Shown: in pieces, positions 50,649 through 58,711 of the stretch
Layout of the letters: every line of letters starts with the position of its first letter
Numbering within the stretch: position 1 is the first letter of the stretch
Assembly: GCF_004365875.1 (NCBI RefSeq)
Contig: NZ_SODF01000001.1
Span: 744,001 to 808,000, forward strand
Origin: Kribbella kalugense
GTDB lineage: Bacteria; Actinomycetota; Actinomycetes; Propionibacteriales; Kribbellaceae
Reading direction: 5' to 3'
DNA length: 64,000 nt
Made by a program: the position numbers and the translations under genes
Notes under the pieces: generated by a model
Told to the model about the DNA's origin: nothing
The model's database searches: none
Seen by the model: only the letters and a program-made list of their open reading frames with translations

Positions 50649-53252
50649 TCACGACCGGCCGGCTGAGAGTAGGCGTAGGTCTCGGGCGCGTTGGACGGCT
50701 GTGGAGCGGTCGGTGGCGTTGAGTTTGGCGTAGATGTGGCGGAGGTGGGTGTTGACCGTGTTCAGCGAGACGGACAGTGCGGCGGCGATCTCCGGGCGGG
50801 TGAGGTTCGTCGGGAGATAGCGGAGTACCCGTAGCTCGCTTGGGCTGAGGTCGCCGGTGGAGGTCGCGCGGTCGGGTTCGGTTCGGGCGGCGTCGAGGAT
50901 GTCCGCGATGAGTGCGGCATGCGACGTACCGTGTGGTGGGAGATCCTCGAGCAGCTGCCAGGCACCGGTCATCGCGAACGGCAGGATCACGCGGTCCGGC
51001 TCGGCCAGATTGAGCGCCCGCTCGACCCCGGCGCGCGCCGCTCGTAGGTCACCAAGTGAGCGGCAGGCGAGTGCGTCCAGCAGACAAGCCTCGATCAGGG
51101 TGATGACCGGGTTGATCGGCGCACTGCCATCGAGGACGGCTCGAACCGCGTCCCGCGCGCCAGCCGGGTCTGCTTCCGCAAGCCGCAGTACGGCGATCGC
51201 GTTCCGCAGCTCACCGGTCGCGGCCAGCTCCTCGTCGACGGCGACGACCGCGTCCCGTGCCTGATCAATCGAGCCGAGACGGACCTGAGTAGCGATGGAC
51301 CAACCAACGATCCGCGACAGCAGCGCGTGCCTCCCGGCCATCTCGACCCGCTGTGCTGCGTCGAACTCGGCCAGCGCCTCGTGGTCCCGCCCGCGCGCCG
51401 CCTGCAAGATCGCGGCCGCGAGATGGATCACCAACCGGAGACCGGGTTCGGTACCACCCTGGGTTGCCCGTTGAGCGCGCTGCAGCCACAGCTCGGCCTG
51501 GTCGTAATCGCCTGTCCAGCTGAGGATTCCGGCGAGTGTCGCGTACGCCGGCGCGATCACCGGCTCGTTGTCCCACCCATGCCTGGCCGCTTCCGCGACC
51601 GCGTCCTCGCAGTACTGCCTGGCCCGGGCGATCGACGTCCCGACCGCGGCGAACCCGAGGTGAGCCATGCAGGCCACCTCGAGGTACGGCCGGCCGATGT
51701 CGCGGGCCAGGTCGGCGCCCTCCGACAGGTACTTCTCACTCTCGGCCAGCCGCAGCGACCAGGCGTCGCTGACACCGAGGTTGAGCAGCGCGATCGCCCG
51801 CAGATCGTTGCTGAGCGCAACCTCCGAGGCAGTCCACCGGGGATCGGGAGTCGGTAGCGCGTCGACCTGCTCGAAGACCCCGTCGAAGTTCCCGCGCAGC
51901 CGGGCGGACAAGAGCTCGAGCGAGGCGATCGCAGTTCGCAGCCGGTACTGCCGGTCGCGCGGCGTCGTCGCGGCGTACGCCCTGACCACGTTCAAGTGTC
52001 CTGCAGCCTGGTCGAGCCGAAGCTCGTCGAGATCGGCGATCGCGTGGACCAGCGCCAGGCCGGGGGAGTCCTCTTCGAAGCGTGGCGGGAACGACCGCAG
52101 CAGCGCCGCCACCGTCCCGGCCTTCCCGTCGAGGGTCAGGCTGAGCGCGTGATCGGTGAGCACGCGAGCCGCCAGGGCCCAGTCGCCGGCCGCCTGCAGG
52201 TGCCGGATGAACTCAGTCGGCTCGGCCCGCACGGCGAACCATCCGGCCGCGAGCCGATGCAGCTCGGGGATGTCGCCAGGCGTCGTACGGCGTAGTTCGA
52301 GGCGCAGCAGATCCCGGAAGAGATGGTGGTACCGGAACCAGGTCCGGCCAGGATCGAGGGACACCACGAACGCGTTGGCATCCTCGAGTTCGAGCAGGAT
52401 CCGCTCCGACCCGGTGCCGCCGGTGAGGAGGTCGGCAAGCTCCCCGTTGACCTGGTCCAGCACCGACGTCCGCAACAGCAGCCGCTGTACGTCGGCCGGC
52501 TGCCGTTCGAGCATCTCGGCCATCAAGTATTCGGCGATCGTCCGGTCGTTCCCGGAGAACTCGGCCACGAACCGGGACGGATCCGGATGCCCGGCCAGCG
52601 CCAGCACCGCCAACCGCAACCCAGCCGCCCACCCCTCGGTCCGCTCATGCAGTACGGCGACATCCGCATCAGTCAACGTGATCCCGGCAGCCGCCACGAG
52701 CGCCCGGGTCTCCGCCAGGCTGAACCGGAACTGTCCCGCCCGAATCTCCGCCAGCTGACCGGCCAGCCGAAGCCGATGCAGGCGAACCGGCGACTCACCA
52801 CGCGTCGCCACGATCGCGTGGACGTTCGACGGGAGGCTAGTCAACAGCGTCGCGAGCTGCTCGGCGGCCTCGGTCGTGCTCAGCTCGTGCAGATCGTCGA
52901 TGACGAGGATGAACGGGTCGCCCGCCTCGACCAGTTCGGCGCGCACCTTGTCGACCATGGCCGGACCGTTGAACCCAGGTGACGGAGGCGGCGGCTCGGA
53001 CCCACCCGTCGCCGCGCGCAGAGCGCCCAGCAACGCCAGCCAGAACAGCTGTGCGTCCTGCTGATCGGGCCGGACGGACACGAACGCAGTCCTGGCTCGC
53101 CGAGCGGCCCAGGCGCGCAGCAGCGACGTTTTCCCGCTCCCCGCGGGCGCCGAGACGACCGTCACCCGCAGCGTCGCGGCCCGGTCCAGGGCTGCGACGA
53201 GATCGTGGCGGTCGATCAGCCCGGTCGGTGTCGCGGCGTCTGGTCCAGGCAC
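50649..53252 (-). CDS. MalT-like LuxR-family ATP-binding transcriptional regulator
   Basis: 867 residues. Walker A SAPAGSGKT (34-42), a Walker B-like FILVIDDLHEL (about 113-123), a helical sensor array (about 340-780) and a C-terminal LuxR helix-turn-helix (LSPSELRVLRYLPTNLTRPEIAAALSVSLNTVNTHLRHIYAKLNA). It is divergent from the SDR/metallo-hydrolase pair across 98 bp, which it may activate. GTG 53252 start. Overall form is like the 17784 regulator but the two are not close copies. Confidence 0.88.
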   Translation of the reverse strand: MPGPDAATPTGLIDRHDLVAALDRAATLRVTVVSAPAGSGKTSLLRAWAARRARTAFVSVRPDQQDAQLFWLALLGALRAATGGSEPPPPSPGFNGPAMVDKVRAELVEAGDPFILVIDDLHELSTTEAAEQLATLLTSLPSNVHAIVATRGESPVRLHRLRLAGQLAEIRAGQFRFSLAETRALVAAAGITLTDADVAVLHERTEGWAAGLRLAVLALAGHPDPSRFVAEFSGNDRTIAEYLMAEMLERQPADVQRLLLRTSVLDQVNGELADLLTGGTGSERILLELEDANAFVVSLDPGRTWFRYHHLFRDLLRLELRRTTPGDIPELHRLAAGWFAVRAEPTEFIRHLQAAGDWALAARVLTDHALSLTLDGKAGTVAALLRSFPPRFEEDSPGLALVHAIADLDELRLDQAAGHLNVVRAYAATTPRDRQYRLRTAIASLELLSARLRGNFDGVFEQVDALPTPDPRWTASEVALSNDLRAIALLNLGVSDAWSLRLAESEKYLSEGADLARDIGRPYLEVACMAHLGFAAVGTSIARARQYCEDAVAEAARHGWDNEPVIAPAYATLAGILSWTGDYDQAELWLQRAQRATQGGTEPGLRLVIHLAAAILQAARGRDHEALAEFDAAQRVEMAGRHALLSRIVGWSIATQVRLGSIDQARDAVVAVDEELAATGELRNAIAVLRLAEADPAGARDAVRAVLDGSAPINPVITLIEACLLDALACRSLGDLRAARAGVERALNLAEPDRVILPFAMTGAWQLLEDLPPHGTSHAALIADILDAARTEPDRATSTGDLSPSELRVLRYLPTNLTRPEIAAALSVSLNTVNTHLRHIYAKLNATDRSTAVQRARDLRLLSAGRS

Positions 53253-53350
53253 CTGGTCAGCCTAACCGCAGAAATCACTGGAATCAGGTGACGACCGGGC
53301 ACGGGTCCGGCGGGAAATCTGAACCAAAACGAATGCAGGGAGATGACCAG

Positions 53351-54031
53351 ATGACGGAGCGAGTGGCGATCGTGGTCGGTGCGGGCGGTGAGCTCGGTCG
53401 CGAGACCGTGGTGAAGCTGGCCGCCGCCGGATTCACGGTGGTCGGCGTCGATCGCAACGAGGACGGGCTGAAGGAACTGCCGGACGGCATCCGGTCCGAG
53501 GTCGCCGACGCGAGCGACCCGGCGGTCGCCAAGCAGGTGGTCGACCGGATCGCCACCGAGGTCGGACCACCCGAGGTGCTGGTGAACACCCTCGGCACCT
53601 ATCACCTGGGTGGCGTCCTGGACGCGACGCCGGAGGATCTCCGGCTGATGCTCGACGTGAACACCGGCCCAGCACTCTGGCTCTCGCAGGCAGTCGCGCC
53701 GTACATGCGTGATGCCGGTACGGGCGCGATTGTCCACGTGGCCGCCCGTCCGGGGTTGGAGCCGACTCCGGGACTCACGACGTACAGCGTCAGCAAGGCG
53801 GCGCTGGTCCACCTGACCCGCGTGCTCGACGTGGAACTGCGGCCACTCGGCATCCGCGTGAATGCCGTCGCGCCGATGATCCTCGACACCGCCAAGAACC
53901 GGCCGTACCTGCCGCCGGACCAGCTGGCGCACGCCGTCGCACCCGAAGCCGTCGCCGGCATCATCGCGTTCCTCGTCAGCGAGGCGGCCGCGCCGATCAG
54001 TGGAGCCGTCATTCCCACCTACGGGGCCTGA
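53351..54031 (+). CDS. SDR-family oxidoreductase, catalytic Ser replaced
   Basis: 226 residues with the SDR Rossmann fold: GAGGELG (10-16, a variant of TGxxxGxG), Asp34 at the end of strand 2 favouring NAD, and Y145-SVS-K149. The position of the catalytic Ser (normally IVNVSS) reads IVHVAARPG, so Ser is Ala; activity may be reduced or the fold used differently. ATG 53351 follows GGGAG by 9 nt. It is followed 12 bp later by the Tat-exported metallo-hydrolase. Substrate unknown. Confidence 0.82.
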   Translation: MTERVAIVVGAGGELGRETVVKLAAAGFTVVGVDRNEDGLKELPDGIRSEVADASDPAVAKQVVDRIATEVGPPEVLVNTLGTYHLGGVLDATPEDLRLMLDVNTGPALWLSQAVAPYMRDAGTGAIVHVAARPGLEPTPGLTTYSVSKAALVHLTRVLDVELRPLGIRVNAVAPMILDTAKNRPYLPPDQLAHAVAPEAVAGIIAFLVSEAAAPISGAVIPTYGA

Positions 54032-54043
54032 GAAAGGACTGTC

Positions 54044-55084
54044 ATGACATCAACGACCAACCGCCGCTCGTTCCTGGCTGCCGGCGCGGCGGTTGCCGCC
54101 GCGCCAGTGGTAGCGGGGGCACTGGCCTCGCCCGCCTCCGCCGATGAGCTGCCCGACTACGCGCCGGTCCCGCCGTCCGCATTGGGCCCGGCGGTCAACG
54201 CGCAGGGGTACTTCGTCGGGCGGGTGCAGAAGAACCTGTACTGGGTCACCGACAGCACCTACCAGGCAGCGTTCCTGACCACGAAGGACGGCGTCGTCCT
54301 GTTCGACGCACCACCCTCGATCGGCCAGAACATCCAGCGTGCGATCGACCAGATCGCCGCCGAGAACGGTGTGTCCAACAAGGTCACCCACCTCGTCTAC
54401 TCGCACCACCACGCCGACCACCTCGGCGCCTCGTCGCTGTTCGGCAAGCACGTCACCCGGATCGGCCACACCGAGAACAAGCGATTGCTTGCCAGAGACA
54501 ACGACCCGACCCGGCCGGTACCCGATGTCACGTTCGAGACCCGCCGTACCCTGCACGTCGGCGGTGAGCGGATCGAGCTGGCGTATCACGGGACGAACCA
54601 CACCCCGGACAACATCTACATCCACTTCCCGGATCACGACACGCTGATGCTGGTCGACGTCATGCTGCCCGGCTGGGTGCCGTTCGACTTCTTCAACATC
54701 AACGAGGACGTGCCGGGCTCGATCGCGGCGCCGGCCAAGGCGATGGCGTATCCGTGGAAGCACTACATCGGCGGTCACATCGGCCGGCTCGGCACGCGTC
54801 AGGACATGACCGTGTACCGGCAGTACATCGACGACATCGTCGCCGGCGTGAAGCTGGCGCTGGTCAACGTGGACCCGACACCGTTCTTCGTGAAGTACGG
54901 GAACAACGCCTGGGCGGCGGTGAAGGAGTACCAGGCGGCGCAGGTGAAGTACGCGTCCGATCCGGTGATCAAGAAGTACCTCGGGGTGCTCGCCGCGGCC
55001 GACGTGTACACGGCGACCACGACATTCCTGATCCTCGAGTCGATCCGCCTCGACCTCGGAGTGGGTTCGCAAGTCCATCCGTGA
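54044..55084 (+). CDS. Tat-exported metallo-beta-lactamase-fold hydrolase
   Basis: 346 residues. Twin-arginine signal (TTNRRSFLAAGAAVAAAPVVAGALASPASA), then an MBL fold with the metal-binding HHHADH at 121-126, NHTPDNIYIHFPD and LMLVDVML further on, and a GGHIG loop. The family includes quinoprotein-associated and alkylsulfatase-like hydrolases as well as lactonases; no substrate can be assigned. Export in folded form fits the metal centre. It is probably co-transcribed with the SDR upstream. Confidence 0.87.
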   Translation: MTSTTNRRSFLAAGAAVAAAPVVAGALASPASADELPDYAPVPPSALGPAVNAQGYFVGRVQKNLYWVTDSTYQAAFLTTKDGVVLFDAPPSIGQNIQRAIDQIAAENGVSNKVTHLVYSHHHADHLGASSLFGKHVTRIGHTENKRLLARDNDPTRPVPDVTFETRRTLHVGGERIELAYHGTNHTPDNIYIHFPDHDTLMLVDVMLPGWVPFDFFNINEDVPGSIAAPAKAMAYPWKHYIGGHIGRLGTRQDMTVYRQYIDDIVAGVKLALVNVDPTPFFVKYGNNAWAAVKEYQAAQVKYASDPVIKKYLGVLAAADVYTATTTFLILESIRLDLGVGSQVHP

Positions 55085-55091
55085 GCGCCTC

Positions 55092-55113
55092 TTGACTCTT
55101 GTTCACTGACCAA
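55092..55113 (+). promoter_or_regulatory. TTGACT promoter element and TTG-n9-CAA operator-like palindrome
   Basis: TTGACT (55092-55097) resembles a -35 box, and TTGTTCACTGACCAA (55099-55113) is an imperfect palindrome with a CAcTG centre of the TetR operator type. They stand directly before the TetR remnant. Confidence 0.35.
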
Positions 55114-55226
55114 GTTCGGTCGGGAAACGCGGCGACCCGGCGCTGGCGAAGGTCGGCCTCGCGACGATGCTCGACGATTCGTTCGACGACCGCTTCGACT
55201 ATGGGATCGCTCGCCTGATCGGTTAG
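55110..55226 (+). pseudogene. TetR-type regulator, C-terminal remnant
   Basis: Between the metallo-hydrolase and the convergent MarR gene a short open frame ends GDPALAKVG followed by SFDDRFDYGIARLIG and TAG at 55224-55226. This is the form of the last helices of TetR regulators (…RFDFGLDRLI…). Nothing upstream codes for the DNA-binding part; an in-frame stop lies at 55107. It looks like a regulator gene that lost its 5' part, leaving its operator in place. Confidence 0.45.
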
Positions 55227-55711
55227 ACCTGGCGGGCAAGGGTCTCCGCGAGGAGGTTCAGGGCGTCGATGACGCGCTGACGGTCGTCACCGAGGGCTTC
55301 GAGCAGCTCGGCCTCGCGAGCGAGCTGCCGGGGGAAGAGTTTGTCGACGACGGCCTCGCCGTCCGGGGTCAGCCGGACCAGGGCGGCGCGGCGGTCGTTC
55401 GGGCTGGGATCCCGCCGTACCAGGCCGCGCGTCTCGAGCCGGCTCAGCGTCTTGCTGATCGCGGCCCGCGAATGACGCATCTGGCCGGCCAGGTGGCGGG
55501 CGATCATCGGGCTCTCGTCGTGCCGGAGCCGGATGCAGATGTCGAGCTCGGCGCCGGTCAGCGGTGCGTCGACGTACAGCGGCTCGAGGGCCTCGTCGAG
55601 CATCGCGGCGATCCGCTTGAGCGGCCCGATCACCTCCATCGGCGAGGTGTCCAGATCTGGGCGCGCGGCCGTCCACGCCTTCCGGACCCGGTCCAGGCTG
55701 CGCTCATTCAT
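55223..55711 (-). CDS. MarR-family transcriptional regulator
   Basis: 162 residues with the MarR winged helix (LTGAELDICIRLRHDESPMIARHLAGQMRHSRAAISKTLSRLETRGLVRRDPSPNDRRAALVRLTPDGEAVVDKLFP, about residues 51-127) framed by dimerisation helices. It is divergent from the MFS exporter, with an operator-like palindrome between them, so it probably represses exporter and esterase until a drug-like ligand binds. Its stop overlaps the TetR remnant by 4 bp. Confidence 0.87.
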   Translation of the reverse strand: MNERSLDRVRKAWTAARPDLDTSPMEVIGPLKRIAAMLDEALEPLYVDAPLTGAELDICIRLRHDESPMIARHLAGQMRHSRAAISKTLSRLETRGLVRRDPSPNDRRAALVRLTPDGEAVVDKLFPRQLAREAELLEALGDDRQRVIDALNLLAETLARQV

Positions 55712-55733
55712 CGGCCGTCCGTCTCTCTAGATT

Positions 55734-55762
55734 GTTAACTAGTTGACCATAGGTTACCTTAT
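55734..55762. promoter_or_regulatory. MarR operator candidates and leaderless MFS promoter
   Basis: GTTAACTAGTTGAC (55734-55747) is a palindrome with one mismatch around ACTAGT, and ATAGGTTACCTTAT (55749-55762) is a second imperfect one. TACCTT (55755-55760) fits a -10 box 6 nt before ATG 55767. The operators overlap the start of both divergent genes. Confidence 0.5.
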
Positions 55763-55766
55763 TTGC

Positions 55767-56969
55767 ATGCCCCAGACCACAGCGGTACGCCGGCCGATCG
55801 CGCTGATCGTGATCCTGAGCGCGCTGACCGCCGTCGCTCCGTTCGCGATCGACATGTACGTGCCGGGCTTCCCCGAGCTCGGCGTGGAGCTGAAGTCGGC
55901 CGCGTCGACGGTGCAGTTGTCGATGAGCGTGTTCCTGATCGGCCTGGTGATCGGCCAGTTGGTCATCGGCCCGATCAGCGACAAGCTCGGCCGTCGGCGC
56001 CTCCTGCTCGGCGGTACGTCGTTGTTCACCGTCCTGTCCGTCGCTTGTGCGGTCGCCCCGACCATGCCGCTGCTGATCGCCGGCCGGTTCCTCCAGGGTT
56101 GTGCGGGGGCAGCCGGCCTGGTGCTTGCGCGGGCGGTGCTGACCGACCGGTTCGCCGGTCCGCGACTGCCGTTCTACTTCTCGATCCAGTCGATGATTCT
56201 CGGCATCGCGCCGGTGCTCGGGCCGTTGCTCGGCGGGCTGATCGTGACCGCGGGCGGCTGGCGGGCCGTGTTCTGGGTCCTCGCCGGGCTGGGCGTCGTA
56301 CTGCTCACGTCGGTCTTCCTCGGGGTGTCCGAGTCGCTGCCGGTCGAGCGGCGGGCGCCGCAGGGGATCGGGGCCACTTTCACCGCGATGGGTCAGCTGA
56401 TGCGCGGACGGGCCTTCGCCGGATACACGCTCACGTTGGGATTCGCGGCCGCTGCGATGTTCATCTACATCGGCGGTTCGAGTTACGTCTTCCAGGACCT
56501 GTTCGGCCTGTCGGCAGCGCAGTACGGGATGGTGTTCGCCTCGAACGCGGCCGTGATGCTGGTGGCCAACATCATCTTCGGCCGGGCCTCGAAACGGATC
56601 GCTCCGTCGCTGTTGCTGAGCGGTTACATCACGGTCGGCGTGGCCGGCGCGCTGGCGCTGGCGATCCAGGCCACCATCGCCCCGACGCTCGGCGGTACGT
56701 GGGCCGGCCTGGCCGTGGTGATGTTCGGCATCGGCGGGACGTTCCCGTCGGTCACGACGATCACGCAGACGATCGGGCGATCCCGCGCCGGCGCCGCGGC
56801 GGCCCTGTCCGGTGGCGGCACCTACCTGTTCGGGGCGTTGACCAGTCCGCTCAGCGGCGGCGAAGTGAGCGCGATGGCGCTGTACATGCTGATCGCCCTC
56901 GGACTGGCCGCAATCGCCCTGATCTCTGCCCGCCCGTGGCAACCTGTCGTTGAAAGGACACTGACATGA
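55767..56969 (+). CDS. MFS drug exporter (Bcr/CflA type)
   Basis: 400 residues, twelve transmembrane segments. N-terminal LSALTAVAPFAIDMYVPGFPELGVEL and the loop GPISDKLGRRRLLLGG (motif A) mark the Bcr/CflA group; RAVLTDRF is also typical. These export drugs or sulfonamide-like compounds by proton antiport. The start at 55767 (MPQTTAVRRP) lies right after a -10 box. It overlaps the esterase downstream by 4 bp and is divergent from a MarR repressor. Confidence 0.9.
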   Translation: MPQTTAVRRPIALIVILSALTAVAPFAIDMYVPGFPELGVELKSAASTVQLSMSVFLIGLVIGQLVIGPISDKLGRRRLLLGGTSLFTVLSVACAVAPTMPLLIAGRFLQGCAGAAGLVLARAVLTDRFAGPRLPFYFSIQSMILGIAPVLGPLLGGLIVTAGGWRAVFWVLAGLGVVLLTSVFLGVSESLPVERRAPQGIGATFTAMGQLMRGRAFAGYTLTLGFAAAAMFIYIGGSSYVFQDLFGLSAAQYGMVFASNAAVMLVANIIFGRASKRIAPSLLLSGYITVGVAGALALAIQATIAPTLGGTWAGLAVVMFGIGGTFPSVTTITQTIGRSRAGAAAALSGGGTYLFGALTSPLSGGEVSAMALYMLIALGLAAIALISARPWQPVVERTLT

Positions 56970-57898
56970 AGCTGTCGATGCGGATCATCGCCGCCCTCGC
57001 CACCCTGCAAGGCCATCCGATCCGGTTCTCCACGGTCGCCGCGCCGGAGAAGGACCCCGACAGCATCGCGATCGAGGTGAATCCGGATCCGCAGATCGGC
57101 CGCGCCCGGAACCTCCGCTCCACCAAGGGCATCGGGTACGCCGGGAAACTCAAGCTGGACCTGCTGATTCCGCAGGGTAGCGGCCCGCGTCCGCTGGTGC
57201 TCTACCTGCCCGGTGGCGGTTTCGTCGCCGCCCGCCGGATGATGGCAGCCAAGCAGCGGCAGTATCTCGCTGCCGCCGGCTACGTGGTCGCGAGCATCGA
57301 CTACCGCACCACGACCGTCGGCGCGACGTACCGGGACGGGCTCACCGACGTCGCGGCCGCACTCGAGTTCCTGCGTTCGCACGCGACGGAGTACGGCATC
57401 GATCCGGACCGGGTCGCGGTTTGGGGCGAGTCGGCCGGCGGCTACCTGGCGTCGATGGCGGGAACCGAACCAGGCAACAGGATCACCGCCGTCGTCGACT
57501 TCTTCGGCGCCTCGGATCTCGCCTCGATCGCCGAGGGATTCGAAGGGGAGATCGTGGCGGCCCTGACCGGCCCCGGCGCCGCGATTCCGGCGTACGTTCT
57601 GGGGCCCGACCGGGCGGCGGCCGACCATCCCGACGAGATGCGGCAGGCAGACCCGGCGACGCGGGTCACGGCGGACACGCCGCCGTTCCTGCTGCTGCAC
57701 GGCGACGACGACCGGGTGATTCCGCCGATGCAAACGGCGCGTCTGCACCAGGCGTTGCGTGAAGCCGGCGTCGACAGCACTCGCTATGTGGTAACAGGCG
57801 GTGGTCACGGCGACCTGTCCGACAACCCGGAGTTGTGGACCAGTAAGCAACTCATGGACCTCGTCGTCGACTTCCTGCGCACCCAGCTTGGTCACTGA
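56966..57898 (+). CDS. HSL-type alpha/beta hydrolase (esterase)
   Basis: 310 residues. Oxyanion motif PGGGF (82-86) in place of HGGGF, nucleophile Ser156 in GESAGG, Asp249 in HGDDDRVIP and His281 in GGGHGD: a full triad of the hormone-sensitive-lipase group. The N-terminal about 60 residues form a cap. It likely cleaves a short-chain ester or the exported compound of the coupled MFS gene. ATG 56966 sits in the MFS stop (ATGA). Confidence 0.87.
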   Translation: MKLSMRIIAALATLQGHPIRFSTVAAPEKDPDSIAIEVNPDPQIGRARNLRSTKGIGYAGKLKLDLLIPQGSGPRPLVLYLPGGGFVAARRMMAAKQRQYLAAAGYVVASIDYRTTTVGATYRDGLTDVAAALEFLRSHATEYGIDPDRVAVWGESAGGYLASMAGTEPGNRITAVVDFFGASDLASIAEGFEGEIVAALTGPGAAIPAYVLGPDRAAADHPDEMRQADPATRVTADTPPFLLLHGDDDRVIPPMQTARLHQALREAGVDSTRYVVTGGGHGDLSDNPELWTSKQLMDLVVDFLRTQLGH

Positions 57899-57957
57899 CT
57901 CAGGCGTGGGTTGGTAACGGAACGGGCCTCGGGTGGGCGGAGGGACGAAGTTGGGCG

Positions 57958-57971
57958 CATACTGGACCCGA
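57958..57971 (+). promoter_or_regulatory. Leaderless promoter -10 box for the CarD-like small gene
   Basis: CATACT at 57958-57963 ends 7 nt before ATG 57971; there is no ribosome site between. Confidence 0.4.
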
Positions 57972-58198
57972 TGGAGTCTTCACGCGGGACGACGCGTCGT
58001 CACCTGTCCACGAGCCCCTTCCAGCGCCGGGTGCCCGACCCGATCAAGACGTTCGAGGTCGGTGACCGGGTGTCCCACGACAAAGAGGGTGTCGGTCGTA
58101 TCACCGTTGTCGAGGGGACCGAAGCAGTTGTGGTCGACCTCGGCGAGGGTCGCCTGCTGCGCGTACTGGCGCCGTTCCACAAGCTCCACACGCTCTGA
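57971..58198 (+). CDS. Small CarD/RID-like protein
   Basis: 75 residues. After a basic start (MESSRGTTRRHLSTSPFQRR) comes a small beta domain FEVGDRVSHDKEGVGRITVVEGTEAVVVDLGEGRLLRVLAPFHKL with the Tudor-like RNA polymerase-interaction layout of CarD/CdnL N-termini. There is no DNA-binding C-terminal part, so it may bind RNA polymerase only. The family is widespread in Actinobacteria with no proven role. A hairpin terminator follows at 58235. Confidence 0.65.
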   Translation: MESSRGTTRRHLSTSPFQRRVPDPIKTFEVGDRVSHDKEGVGRITVVEGTEAVVVDLGEGRLLRVLAPFHKLHTL

Positions 58199-58234
58199 CG
58201 CTGATCAGACGCAGTACCTGATCACACCTGACGA

Positions 58235-58259
58235 CACCGCCCAGGTTCGCCTGGCGGTG
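58235..58259 (+). terminator. Terminator hairpin with TTCG tetraloop
   Basis: CACCGCC-c-AGG pairs with CCTGGCGGTG around TTCG, a very stable tetraloop, 37 bp after the CarD-like gene. One base is bulged. Confidence 0.65.
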
Positions 58260-58588
58260 CCGGGCTGTGGAGTCGACCGATGGTAGGCGACAGCACGTCT
58301 CGGGGATGAGGGTCGCGCGGCCCTGCTCTGTCGGTCTGGCTACCCGGTTGTGGGGTATACCGCCAAGCGAACAATCCCAGCGTAGATCCGCCGGACCGGT
58401 GCGTACCGGAATCGTCCGGACCTGACCGCTGACCGGACGCCGCTACTGATCGTGTCCAACCGATCACCCACCGAACTGCCCTGCGATCCCGCAACCTTTG
58501 CCGACCCGTGCGCATCGTGCCAGGTAGGGGGATTACGCAACGGGCAGTGGTTTCTGACGGCAACCGTGTGATTGCCATCAGCAACAAA

Positions 58589-58631
58589 GACGCAGCTGGC
58601 AGCCGGGGGGCCGAGCCAGACCACCTGCGTC
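58589..58631 (+). promoter_or_regulatory. Paired region in the leader of the phaC fusion
   Basis: GACGCAG pairs with CTGCGTC and CTGGC with GCCAG, enclosing a G-rich loop, 81 bp before the start codon. It could be a leader structure that affects expression; no known riboswitch class is recognised. Confidence 0.35.
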
Positions 58632-58711
58632 GGCTTCTCAGGCTTCGACCGGTCATTCGCGGTCGGGCCTGATCGGGTCGCCGGTTTCCGGCGACGGGGG
58701 AAGGACGACTC

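Larger units (their letters stand above)
58199..58711. other. 513-bp non-coding region upstream of the phaC fusion
   Basis: Holds a terminator hairpin (58235-58259), then about 330 bp without recognisable structure, then a second paired region (58589-58631) and the GGGGGAAGG ribosome site of the fusion gene. Frames within it show no coding bias. Confidence 0.5.

Noticed and set aside
55704..56942. 412-residue minus-strand ORF opposite the MFS gene
   Set aside because: Charged, repeat-like Arg/Gln/Asp composition of an antisense frame; the MFS frame has all family motifs.
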